DNA from: Photobacterium sanctipauli
Lineage (GTDB): Bacteria > Pseudomonadota > Gammaproteobacteria > Enterobacterales > Vibrionaceae
Direction: 5' to 3'
DNA length: 64,000 bases
NCBI RefSeq assembly: GCF_003026495.1
Contig: NZ_PYMA01000001.1
Coordinates: 248,001-312,000, forward strand
This document shows, one piece after another, positions 14,599 to 22,114 of the stretch. The notes below the pieces were generated by a model. The model was not told where the DNA came from. It searched no databases and saw only the letters and a program-made list of their open reading frames with translations. A program made the translations under genes and the position numbers. Numbering within the stretch: the first letter of the stretch is position 1; each line of letters begins with the position of its first letter.

Positions 14599-15945
14599 TT
14601 ACTCTCTAGCATAACCACCGTTATTGTAATGCCTAACATCAGGTACAATGTTGTGCTTGTTCAATAAGCGGTACATGGTTGCTCGTGACACACCAAGATC
14701 TTTAGCCGCTGAAGCAACCTGACCACGATGCGTTTCAAGCACAGCCACCAACACATCCTTCTCAGCTTCATCTTTGATATTACGTAAGCTCTGCTTAAGG
14801 TTTGCTTTACTTGGTAAATCAAAATGTTCAGCCTTCACTTCATTACCTTCAGCCAATAGCGCTGCACGCTTAACCTGATTGATGAGCTCTCTCACATTAC
14901 CAGGCCAGCTATAGCGTAATAGCAACTGTTTAGAATCTTCAGAGAAGGTCGATGCCATCGTGCTATATTCTCTGGCGAACTTGGTCAAGAAGGTTTCAGC
15001 TAATAAGAAAATGTCAGACCCACGTTCGCGAAGTGTTGGTACTTTAATGTGGAACACATTTAACCGATAGAAGAGCTCCTTACTGAACTCACCATTAGCA
15101 ACAGCGGCTTCCAGATCGGCACTTGACGATGCGACAACCCTAACATCACAACCAGAGTCGTCATCTAAGCTATCGTTACTCGGTGCTTGTAGGTAAGCTA
15201 ATAAATCATCCTGAAGATCACGCGATAACTCTTCAACATTATCAAGCATGATGGTGCCGTTGAACGCAGAGCCATCTTCGTTGCGATGGGTACCGTTTAG
15301 CAACGCCATCTTGTCATCATCACGCGTTAACGATGCGCAATTGATAGTGATAAATGGTGAGTTTTTACGCTTAGACAAGTTATGGATTGATTTAGCAATC
15401 AACTCTTTACCTGTACCATTTTCACCTGTCAAAAAGACATTTACCTCTGTCATGGCTACTCGGCGCACCATATCTCGCAATTGCTTAATCGATTTGGATT
15501 CACCAAATAACCCCATGTCATGCTGAGAGGTAATCTCAACCCAAGAGCTTGCTTCAATCTCAAGCATACCAAGTTGATGCCCGACGGTATCAAGCAAATG
15601 GCTGCCAGGAATAGGAACAGAGAAGTAATCGACACAGAAGTTATTGATAAACTGACAAATAGCATCAGTTTTCAACTGTTCCTTTTTAATTATCGCAATC
15701 CATTTAACTTGTTTGGTTTTATTTGCCCTTAAAGAAATGCTATTTAAGCTAAAATCATTATTGCTTAAATCAACAACACATATACAAGGACTGTATTCTT
15801 CCAAGATTGAATCAGCCGTGCGGAGGTCATAACAGCAATGAGTTTTCCAACCTGATTGTTCTAACAGCGCAATCCAAGGTTCATAGTTACATCCAATTGC
15901 AACTAAACGACCATTAATTGATTTATTTTGACATTGAGCCACCAT
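14599..15945 (-). CDS. VpsR-like AAA+ response-regulator-type transcription factor
   Basis: This 448-residue regulator has an N-terminal receiver-like domain (about 1-130, VVD ending at Asp59), an AAA+ domain (about 140-375; Walker A GENGTGKE at 174-181, arginine region FYRLNVFHIKVPTLRER, RYSWPGNVREL) and a C-terminal Fis-type helix-turn-helix (ASAAKDLGVSRATMYRLL). It resembles Vibrio cholerae VpsR, which binds c-di-GMP and activates biofilm matrix genes. The sigma-54 contact loop GAFTGA is missing between Walker A and B, and the Walker B position reads MLDN instead of LDE; both suggest it works without sigma-54, as known for VpsR. ATG 15945 has AAGG eight bases upstream and is preferred over the GTG at 15954. 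It is the nearest regulator to the matrix-like cluster at 16.2-20.7 kb. Confidence 0.82.
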   Translation of the reverse strand: MVAQCQNKSINGRLVAIGCNYEPWIALLEQSGWKTHCCYDLRTADSILEEYSPCICVVDLSNNDFSLNSISLRANKTKQVKWIAIIKKEQLKTDAICQFINNFCVDYFSVPIPGSHLLDTVGHQLGMLEIEASSWVEITSQHDMGLFGESKSIKQLRDMVRRVAMTEVNVFLTGENGTGKELIAKSIHNLSKRKNSPFITINCASLTRDDDKMALLNGTHRNEDGSAFNGTIMLDNVEELSRDLQDDLLAYLQAPSNDSLDDDSGCDVRVVASSSADLEAAVANGEFSKELFYRLNVFHIKVPTLRERGSDIFLLAETFLTKFAREYSTMASTFSEDSKQLLLRYSWPGNVRELINQVKRAALLAEGNEVKAEHFDLPSKANLKQSLRNIKDEAEKDVLVAVLETHRGQVASAAKDLGVSRATMYRLLNKHNIVPDVRHYNNGGYARE

Positions 15946-16244
15946 CGAAGTCACCTTCTAAACAATGTGCATTTTATTATTGTGTAATAAAAATATAGGC
16001 AATAACCAGATAGTTTGCACCGTATCACAAGTAAGAAATCTTCTATAAGAATAATACTTTCTCATTCAATACTGACAATAAACAACATTATCAACAACTT
16101 AAATAAATTAAGAAAAGAAAAATAAAATTGAACTTTTTATAGGTCGACTTTAAACAATAGCAAACAAAAAGGGCATTGTTAATAACAATGCCCTTTAAAT
16201 GACAAAAAAGTACAACTGAATGTGATAATAGATATGCTCACATA
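15946..16244. other. AT-rich region with terminator
   Basis: This 299-bp gap holds the promoter region of the VpsR-like gene, which is very AT-rich, and a strong hairpin at 16168-16196 (AAAGGGCATTGTTA / TAACAATGCCCTTT) that ends the minus-strand exported-protein operon. No gene was seen. Confidence 0.6.
16168..16196 (-). terminator. Terminator of the C39/RGG operon
   Basis: A 14-bp perfect stem, AAAGGGCATTGTTA / TAACAATGCCCTTT, with a plus-strand A tract (T on the transcript) lies 49 bp after the stop of the last gene of the cluster. Confidence 0.85.
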
Positions 16245-16754
16245 TTAATATCCATTGTAAAGGATAGAGTTTTCTAAACGGCTTCTAAATAGAGTCTGAT
16301 GATTAAAGCTGTCAACATCCGCTTCAATATCGAGAATAGTTTCCGTGTTAATTATTTTGCCATTAACATCATTTTGAATAACAACGCCAACAGCATCACC
16401 ACTCAATGGTTTCGTTACGACACTATTAGAGCTAACCTGAACTAAATTCAAAGGGTTAATATCTTCATATGTTGTACCGTCTTTTCCCGTCAACACGCCA
16501 TTATTTATTGTTAGATCAGCAATATGTGTTGAAAGGATTGGCTGCCCATCAATTGCTGTATTAATAGATAGCCCTATATTGATGATACTTTCATCGTTGA
16601 TGGTAACAAACCCACCACGTAGCGTTGACATCTCATCGTCAGACAGCGAGGTCAACTTTGTATCATCGACTGTCATGAAGGAAATGGAAGCTTGTGCTAT
16701 CACAGCAGAACAGCTTATTGCTGACACAACTAATAGCTGAGTTAACTTTTTCAT
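16245..16754 (-). CDS. Exported protein with double-glycine processing motif
   Basis: I do not recognise this 169-residue protein. It has a Sec signal peptide (MKKLTQLLVVSAISCSAVIA, cleavage near 20-23) and then LSDDEMSTLRGG (37-48), which matches the leader consensus of C39-processed peptides in register: Leu at -12, Glu at -8, Met at -7, Leu at -4 and GG at -2/-1. The remaining 121 residues are beta-rich, rich in Asn, Thr and Ile, with no Cys after processing. Only 8 bp separate it from the upstream C39 peptidase gene, so the two are surely co-translated; the peptidase is the obvious processing enzyme (inference). A matrix subunit, nucleator or chaperone is possible. Confidence 0.75.
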   Translation of the reverse strand: MKKLTQLLVVSAISCSAVIAQASISFMTVDDTKLTSLSDDEMSTLRGGFVTINDESIINIGLSINTAIDGQPILSTHIADLTINNGVLTGKDGTTYEDINPLNLVQVSSNSVVTKPLSGDAVGVVIQNDVNGKIINTETILDIEADVDSFNHQTLFRSRLENSILYNGY

Positions 16755-16762
16755 ACTAGCCT

Positions 16763-17437
16763 CTAATAATCATTCGGACCAGGTAAAGTAATGCTAAATG
16801 TTGATAATGAATCTCTGACTATCGCTTCTGAGGTTGGGGAAGGTGTATATATATTATAGTTATCCGCAGTTATAAAGCTTTCACGCCCCACTCTCGCATT
16901 ACTTTTAACCAAAAGAACGGCACCTTTATAATAAGTTTCAAAATCCTTAATTGGCATCATCATTGTGCCTCTTGATGGATCACCCAATATTACATCTGTT
17001 GAATTCATTCCTTTTATAACAACAAAATGCATATAGCCATCAAAGTTAACAATGGTAATCGCCGGAATTCGTAATTTTTTAAATTTATCCAGAGGAATAT
17101 TGTAGCCATTAGCATCAAGCCCAAGTGACATTAAATAGTTCCTCATATCCAACATGGAAAAGCCTTGTTGTTCAATCTTTTCCTTATTTCCATGTTCGAA
17201 CATATATTCAAATATTTGCTGTTCTGTTTTATCAATTTTGTAGTGAAATTTTAAGAGAGAAGCTACAGCGGCTGATCCGCAACTAAAATCATATTGCTGA
17301 CGATAAACATCACCAAACAACTTTTCCTGGTAACTTTTCACCTCAACGTTAAAACCACCACGATTGGGGAAGTAATCTAATGCAAGTGAACTACTTGAAA
17401 ATAATAGGCTAATGAGCATTAAAGACTGCTTATTCAT
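16763..17437 (-). CDS. Periplasmic C39-family cysteine peptidase
   Basis: This 224-residue stand-alone C39 peptidase has a signal peptide (MNKQSLMLISLLFSSSSLA) and no ABC transporter domains. The catalytic residues of the family are present: Gln47 and Cys53 in RQQYDFSCGSAA, His137 in YMHFVVI and Asp153 in GDPSRG. C39 enzymes cut after double glycine; secreted stand-alone members such as FapD act in amyloid export systems. The start at 17437 gives a clean signal peptide; the longer frame adds a charged lead. It lies 8 bp upstream of an RGG-motif substrate-like gene, with a second RGG protein three genes away. Two of the residues that make this call were read by eye rather than aligned. Confidence 0.85.
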   Translation of the reverse strand: MNKQSLMLISLLFSSSSLALDYFPNRGGFNVEVKSYQEKLFGDVYRQQYDFSCGSAAVASLLKFHYKIDKTEQQIFEYMFEHGNKEKIEQQGFSMLDMRNYLMSLGLDANGYNIPLDKFKKLRIPAITIVNFDGYMHFVVIKGMNSTDVILGDPSRGTMMMPIKDFETYYKGAVLLVKSNARVGRESFITADNYNIYTPSPTSEAIVRDSLSTFSITLPGPNDY

Positions 17438-17527
17438 ACTCTTCACCCTTCCTATAATTATCATCTATCAATTAATACTATACAAAACTTGTCACTAAAA
17501 AATATCAATTATGATAATTTTAAGAAT

Positions 17528-17547
17528 AAAGGGCCTTGCGGCCCTTT
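17528..17547 (-). terminator. Hairpin between paralogue B and C39 gene
   Basis: AAAGGGCC / GGCCCTTT with a short loop lies between the gene ending at 17554 and the peptidase starting at 17437. T-richness after it on the minus strand is modest, so it may be a partial terminator that separates the fibre-like genes from the peptidase pair. Confidence 0.6.
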
Positions 17548-17553
17548 TCGATA

Positions 17554-18132
17554 TTAGTATGAGCCACCACCGATTGGTGATGTTGCTCCACCTGAGCCAA
17601 CAAGCGCTGCGTTAGTACTTGTAGTTTGTTGTACAAGTGAGTTATTACCCACGTTCTGACCCGCAATGTTGATACCAGAGGCGTCAACGAATGAGCCGCC
17701 CATGTAGTTTGCGTGATCAACTTCAACCACTGAAGATGACGACTTGCCTTTACAACATGCACCGCCATAGGTTACTGATGTACCCATTACAGCACCATGT
17801 AGCTTAGACTTCGCAAGATAAGTATTGATTTCTTTATCGATATCAATATCTTTCGTTGCTGTCCACTTCGAGTTATCTTCGTCATGCACTTTATAGGTAT
17901 TACCTACATTTTTCATACCTAAGAAGTCGTTATCTTTGGTGATGTAGTAGTCTTTGTCAGTTTTATAGGTAGAATCATAATCTACTTTGATACCAACATC
18001 TTTGTTACCACTATTTTGAATGTTATAAGTTGGATCATCATGATAGTAATCATCGTAGTAGTAATCATCGTCTGCAAAAGCCATAGGTGATGCAATAATA
18101 GCTGCTAATAGCATAATTTTAGTTTTACGCAT
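17554..18132 (-). CDS. Exported Gly/Asn/Gln-motif protein, paralogue B
   Basis: This 192-residue protein is a paralogue of the one at 18677-19252. It has a signal peptide (MRKTKIMLLAAIIASPMAFA), a striking Asp/Tyr-rich mature N-terminus (DDDYYYDDYYHDDP), a Cys pair in YGGACCKG and the C-terminal motif DASGINIAGQNVGNNSLVQQ followed by a Gly/Ser-rich tail. Start at 18132 is set by GGAG seven bases upstream; the longer frame adds a charged non-signal lead. The low-complexity Asn/Gln/Gly composition and repeated beta-prone stretches suggest a fibre subunit or an amyloid-type protein. Family membership in Fap proteins (FapB/FapC) is only suggested by motif resemblance. Confidence 0.72.
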   Translation of the reverse strand: MRKTKIMLLAAIIASPMAFADDDYYYDDYYHDDPTYNIQNSGNKDVGIKVDYDSTYKTDKDYYITKDNDFLGMKNVGNTYKVHDEDNSKWTATKDIDIDKEINTYLAKSKLHGAVMGTSVTYGGACCKGKSSSSVVEVDHANYMGGSFVDASGINIAGQNVGNNSLVQQTTSTNAALVGSGGATSPIGGGSY

Positions 18133-18266
18133 GATAATACTCCAAATATAATATTTTTTTTGCACATCCGTTTGAACATGATACTTATTAGTCTGAGTAT
18201 CACTAACCAGAAGCATAGTTGTTACCCCTGCGAAACCAATTCAATATATCTTTATTGTTATTGGTC

Positions 18267-18283
18267 GCTGGCGCTAAGCCAGC
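18267..18283 (-). other. Intercistronic hairpin
   Basis: GCTGGC / GCCAGC with a five-base loop lies between paralogue B and the short RGG protein gene. It has no T-run and may serve mRNA processing or stability in this unit. Confidence 0.4.
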
Positions 18284-18299
18284 ATAGATAGACTAACAA

Positions 18300-18635
18300 T
18301 TACTTCAATGTCAGGTTTACCACGGTTGCATTTTGTATCAACACATTATTACCGGTGTTTTGTACAATATTAAACACCCCAGATGAATCGCTTAACGCAG
18401 CGTTATCAATGATATTATCACCTGTTGTGTTGTTATATGCACTATTACCACCAACATTGCCGTGCATATCTGAACTCGCATGAATATTATCGAGTTTTAA
18501 CTCGTATTCTCCACCACGCGTTGTGGTCATATAATCTTCATGTAGTAATTCAGAATTTGCTAGAATATCCAACTCATCAGCAGCATAGAGGTTAAACGAA
18601 ACCAGGGTTGCAGCTATCAGTGTTAAATATTTCAT
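18300..18635 (-). CDS. Short exported protein with RGG processing motif and GNN motif
   Basis: This 111-residue protein has a signal peptide (MKYLTLIAATLVSFNLYA) and then LHEDYMTTTRGG (31-42). In that segment Leu at -12, Asp at -9, Met at -7, Arg at -3 and GG at -2/-1 line up with the other RGG protein of this cluster. Its C-terminus carries SGVFNIVQNTGNNVLIQN, the motif shared by the two paralogues. It therefore links the two kinds of protein: it looks like a fibre-type protein that also has the C39 cleavage site. ATG 18635 has a perfect AGGAGG five bases upstream. I know no family for it; a nucleator or minor subunit is a reasonable guess. Confidence 0.72.
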   Translation of the reverse strand: MKYLTLIAATLVSFNLYAADELDILANSELLHEDYMTTTRGGEYELKLDNIHASSDMHGNVGGNSAYNNTTGDNIIDNAALSDSSGVFNIVQNTGNNVLIQNATVVNLTLK

Positions 18636-18676
18636 GACATCCTCCTGAGGGCTGTTAACCAGCCCTCAGTTATGTG

Positions 18677-19252
18677 TTAATTTCCTGCAAGAGTCGCGTT
18701 GGTGCTAGCTGTTTGCTGTAGTAACGAGTTATTACCTGCGTTCTGACCAGCAAGGTTAACACCTGACGCTCCAGAGAATGCGCCCGACATATCATTAGTG
18801 TGGTTAACTGTTAGCATTGATGGATCTGACGATGAGTAACCGTGACCGCCTTTACCGTAGTAACCATGGCCACCACCACAACAACCCGCGCCGTATTCAA
18901 CTTTACTGTAAGTAACCATACCATCAAGATATGAAGAAGCTACATTGTAGGTATCTTTAATTGTAACATCCCAGTCTTGGCTGTAATCATGCATGCTATT
19001 ATCGATGTACTTATGCTCATCTGTATTATTTACATCGTACATAAGTAGTTTGTCGCTATCATCGCTATACGATACTTTCTTAGTGTATTCGTTATTCTTA
19101 GTTACATATAGATCTGCATCTAATGTTTTATTAAATGAGTCTGAAATTGTGTTCTCTTTATCGTCATAACCGTAAGGGTTATAGTATGAATTTGCTAGCG
19201 CTACTGGAGAAGCTACTACTGCTATAAATAGTGCGATACTTGTTTTACGCAT
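18677..19252 (-). CDS. Exported Gly/Asn/Gln-motif protein, paralogue A
   Basis: This 191-residue protein has a signal peptide (MRKTSIALFIAVVASPVALA), a Tyr/Asn/Asp-rich middle, a Cys pair in YGAGCCGGG followed by a Gly/His/Tyr-rich stretch, and a C-terminal GASGVNLAGQNAGNNSLLQQ. It is clearly homologous to paralogue B in signal peptide, Cys pair and C-terminal motif, and even the 5-prime leaders share TATTTGGAGTAT before the start. The start at 19252 has GGAG seven bases upstream. It is the first gene of the minus-strand cluster. A role as a surface fibre subunit is inferred from the composition and neighbours; I have no direct family match. Confidence 0.72.
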   Translation of the reverse strand: MRKTSIALFIAVVASPVALANSYYNPYGYDDKENTISDSFNKTLDADLYVTKNNEYTKKVSYSDDSDKLLMYDVNNTDEHKYIDNSMHDYSQDWDVTIKDTYNVASSYLDGMVTYSKVEYGAGCCGGGHGYYGKGGHGYSSSDPSMLTVNHTNDMSGAFSGASGVNLAGQNAGNNSLLQQTASTNATLAGN

Positions 19253-19675
19253 GGTCATACTCCAAATATAATTGAGCAGTTATTTTTTATAATCACTCGC
19301 ATGTGTTTGCGAGATAACTTAACTATAGGCTTGGCAAGTTTTATGTTTGTATTATTTTTAATAAATTTCGAACTCACTTAAATATCATTTTTGTTATTTA
19401 AATCATAATATTTACAACGCACAATATATGATAATCCCGTCTCATCAATTCAACTTTCAGAATATGGCTTAATAATAAGATTATTTATCCTTTTCATCTC
19501 ATATTAGAGAACAGTAATAAGCTGTCTCATGAATAAGACCAGATCTGAGATTCTCAAGTACCAAGATATTCTTACCTCTACTATCATTTTCTTATTAAAA
19601 AATGTCAGTACTTTTTTGTCATATAGATACGATGCTGATTCTTTGGGGCAACACTTATAGCTAAGTGAGGAAATC
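19253..19675. other. Divergent AT-rich promoter region
   Basis: This 423-bp intergenic region drives the cluster leftward and the beta-barrel gene rightward. It is strongly AT-rich. TTGGCAAGTTTTATGT near 19330 resembles a sigma-54 site but has GT where GC is needed at -12. No convincing VpsR, CRP or Fur site was identified by eye. Confidence 0.5.
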
Positions 19676-20692
19676 GTGAGTAATATCAATAACATAAGCT
19701 ATATCGCGCTTCTTGCTTTATTATCAGGGCCAGTTCTGGCTGATGAGACAAACAACTCAACAACTCAAAATGAAAAGCCTAAACGAGTGCAAACCTTCGG
19801 GGACTTACTTGACCCAGACCTTCCTGGGGTTCTGACCCCTAAAGGATCGTTTGTTCTCGATACCAGTTTCTCTTTTACTCAAAACTCCTCTAACACGGTT
19901 AACGTTGTAGGTTATACCGTCTTACCCGCCCTTATCGTCGGCCTGATTGAAGCCAGCGATACCGACAGAACCACATTAACATTCGGCTTAACTGGGCGTT
20001 ATGGTATCACCAATCGATTAGAGGTGGAGGCAAGGATCCCGTGGGTTTACCGCTATGACTCTATTTCCAGACGTGCTAATGATGGTCAACCAAGTACCGC
20101 GCCAGAAACTCAAACCTTCTCTGATAGTGACCTTGGTGATTTAGAAGCTGCCTTTAAATACCAAATTAATATGACAGGGGCCCCTTATTGGATTGCAGGG
20201 GTACGCTTTAAGTCAACAACAGGCCGTTCTCCATTCGAGACAAGTGGCGATGAACTATCAACAGGCTCAGGTTTCCCAAGTATCGAACCTAACCTCACCA
20301 TGATTATGCCGTTAGACCCTGCTGTTATCTACGCCAACTTGAGCTATATCTGGAATATTAAAGATGATGTTTCCTTTGATGATGCTGATGGAAATCGCCA
20401 ATCTGTTGAACTTGACCTTGGTGATACGATTGGTTTCAGCGCCGGTATGGGTTTTTCGGTCAACCCTAAATTCTCGTTCAGCTTAGGGCTTAGCCACAAA
20501 ACCATTTTTAAAACCAAACAAGATGGTCAGAACGTCGACAATGCGAAATTGCTGCAACTCAGCTCTATGTCAATGGGCGCCAACTATGCGATTAACCCAG
20601 AAACCACACTAAATGTTGGTATCAATGCAGGCCTTACAGCTGACGCCCCTGATTTCCAGCTCACCGTCAGGGTGCCTTACACGCTTAAATAA
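19676..20692 (+). CDS. Outer-membrane beta-barrel protein of the cluster
   Basis: This 338-residue exported protein begins with GTG (GAGG five bases upstream) and a signal peptide (to about residue 22, ...LSGPVLA). The mature part alternates hydrophobic and polar residues in many short strands (for example DTSFSFTQNSS, FGLTGRYGITNRLEVEARIPW, FSAGMGFSVNPKFSFSLGLSH) and ends in an outer-membrane-type strand FQLTVRVPYTLK. Barrel proteins of the MetA/OmpF-like transporter class have this look; FapF, the porin of the Fap amyloid system, is a functional comparison but has an extra coiled coil that is not evident here. Being divergent from the exported-protein genes, it is a good candidate for their export channel. 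Function is inference. Confidence 0.72.
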   Translation: MSNINNISYIALLALLSGPVLADETNNSTTQNEKPKRVQTFGDLLDPDLPGVLTPKGSFVLDTSFSFTQNSSNTVNVVGYTVLPALIVGLIEASDTDRTTLTFGLTGRYGITNRLEVEARIPWVYRYDSISRRANDGQPSTAPETQTFSDSDLGDLEAAFKYQINMTGAPYWIAGVRFKSTTGRSPFETSGDELSTGSGFPSIEPNLTMIMPLDPAVIYANLSYIWNIKDDVSFDDADGNRQSVELDLGDTIGFSAGMGFSVNPKFSFSLGLSHKTIFKTKQDGQNVDNAKLLQLSSMSMGANYAINPETTLNVGINAGLTADAPDFQLTVRVPYTLK

Positions 20693-20729
20693 TGCCTTAG
20701 CTATTTTTAAAAGCACTTTCAAATACCAG

Positions 20730-20756
20730 AGCCCCGCCACTTGCGGGGCTTTTTTA
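20730..20756 (+). terminator. Terminator after beta-barrel gene
   Basis: AGCCCCGC / GCGGGGCT stem followed by TTTTTT, 38 bp after the stop codon. Standard Rho-independent terminator. Confidence 0.9.
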
Positions 20757-20855
20757 TCGCCTTCATACCCTCATCAGATCGGGATAACACAATGACTAAA
20801 GTCTAATTTTCCTCTATGCTATGTCGGAATTAGAATGTGTTACAGGAAAATAGAC

Positions 20856-21254
20856 ATGTCCACGCCGCTTGAAGCAAATCAAGTTGAAGCCATTCAGGGC
20901 TATGACGCTGAAAAACGTTACAAATACTTGGTTAAAGAAGTTGTTGCTAACCGCGAAATTTGGATTCTGACCGATGAGCACGGTTGTGTGATGCTTAATA
21001 CCGACTATGAAGATTGCGTACCGGTATGGCCAAACAAAGAATTCGCTGAATCTTGGGCAACTGGCGAGTGGGAAGATTGCAAAGCAGAATCAATCTCACT
21101 AAATAAATGGCACAGCCGCTGGACTCATGGCCTTGAAGATGATGAGTTGGCAGTGGTTATTTTCCCAAATCAAGATGAAGACGGGCTTGTCGTTTACCCT
21201 GATGAACTTGATTTTGAGCTGAAACAACAGGCTCGCAAGCAAAACCAACGCTAA
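20856..21254 (+). CDS. DUF2750 domain protein (copy 2)
   Basis: This acidic 132-residue protein is a second DUF2750-type member: WILTDEHGCVMLNTDYEDCVPVWPNKEFAESWATGEW and ISLNKWHSRWTHGLEDDELAVVIFP correspond to the blocks seen in the copy at 3040-3393, with divergence. ATG 20856 has AGGA eight bases upstream and was preferred to the start 21 bases earlier. Function unknown; cytoplasmic by absence of a signal peptide. It is followed by the HopJ-like gene with an 82-bp gap. Confidence 0.72.
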   Translation: MSTPLEANQVEAIQGYDAEKRYKYLVKEVVANREIWILTDEHGCVMLNTDYEDCVPVWPNKEFAESWATGEWEDCKAESISLNKWHSRWTHGLEDDELAVVIFPNQDEDGLVVYPDELDFELKQQARKQNQR

Positions 21255-21336
21255 TCATAGCGAGGTTCATGCTAGATTTTCATCACTTATTATTTACTCA
21301 GGGGTCATTGTGGCCCCTTCTAGGAGCTAAACAGCC

Positions 21337-21702
21337 ATGGATGCGCTACTGGATCAAATCAAGAACAGCATAGAAACCGTCTGCTTCAAAGATGTTATCC
21401 AAACCATTGAACAGCATTACACCTATACACCGACTGCATTTACTAACGGTTTAGGTAAAGAAACCCTGCGAAATGAGGCCGGTCAAAATGAAGGCTCATG
21501 TAAGATCTTCGCTTTTGCAAAAGCCAATCAGCTCAATGAAGCCGAAACGCTGGCCTGCTTTGGTGATTTTTACCGGGTTGACGTGTTACAGCACCCGGAA
21601 AACACCGACCATCAAAATATTCGCCACTTTATGAAGTATGGTTGGCAAGGTATCCAATTTGCCAATGCGGCATTAGCCCCTAAGCTGAATGCCCCTGCCT
21701 AA
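21337..21702 (+). CDS. HopJ-family (type III effector HopPmaJ-like) protein
   Basis: This 121-residue protein matches the small HopJ family: a helical N-terminus, FTNGLGKETLRNEAGQNEGSCKIF, ALAECFGDFYR-type block (ACFGDFYRVDVLQHPEN) and a C-terminal NIRHFMKYGWQGIQF. Despite the name, which comes from a Pseudomonas effector, the family is widespread in bacteria that lack type III secretion and its role is unknown; here there is no secretion system nearby, so an intracellular role is likely. ATG at 21337 follows AGGAGC. Probably its own transcript or co-transcribed with the DUF2750 gene. Confidence 0.78.
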   Translation: MDALLDQIKNSIETVCFKDVIQTIEQHYTYTPTAFTNGLGKETLRNEAGQNEGSCKIFAFAKANQLNEAETLACFGDFYRVDVLQHPENTDHQNIRHFMKYGWQGIQFANAALAPKLNAPA

Positions 21703-21781
21703 TCGGCACCGCATAAGATTTAATCACTTGGTTGCTTTTAGGCAATGTAAAGCAACCAAGTTCAATTTCTATTTTGGCCAG

Positions 21782-22114
21782 TTAGTCTAGCGGCTTTTGG
21801 CAGTGTGAGCACTTTGTCGGTGGCTTCATAAAGAAAGGCGATCGTGACGGGTTACCACAAGCACTACAGAACTTTGTTGAACGAATAGTCAGCCAAGTTA
21901 GCGGCACCATAAAGGCAAGCAGGCCCAACATCATCATTAAAGGTGGCTGCATATAGACAATCACAGCACCTATCACCACATTGCTACAAATGGTATAGAT
22001 TGGCCATAGCTTCCGCTTTCTCTCAACATCTGAACCACGTTGGAACAGCATGAAGCTGCCAACGGACAAACCGAGCCAAACGGCGACAAAAATAATCAAT
22101 AAATCCTGTTGCAA
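21782..22114 (-). CDS. Small membrane protein with zinc-ribbon tail
   Basis: This 110-residue protein has three predicted membrane segments (about 5-25, 40-57, 58-77) and a C-terminal treble-clef or zinc-ribbon-like tail with two Cys pairs (FCSACGNP and KCSHCQKP). The Cys pattern suggests zinc binding on the cytoplasmic side. I do not recognise the family and no operon partner is apparent. It converges with the HopJ gene. Confidence 0.6.
   Translation of the reverse strand: MQQDLLIIFVAVWLGLSVGSFMLFQRGSDVERKRKLWPIYTICSNVVIGAVIVYMQPPLMMMLGLLAFMVPLTWLTIRSTKFCSACGNPSRSPFFMKPPTKCSHCQKPLD

Noticed and set aside
19330..19347. Possible sigma-54 promoter (TTGGCAAGTTTTATGTTTG)
   Set aside because: The GG and second pair are correctly spaced but the second reads GT instead of GC, and the site is over 300 bp from the beta-barrel start.
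21337..21702. HopJ-like protein as evidence for a type III secretion system
   Set aside because: No secretion genes lie in the window and the family occurs widely in bacteria without type III systems.
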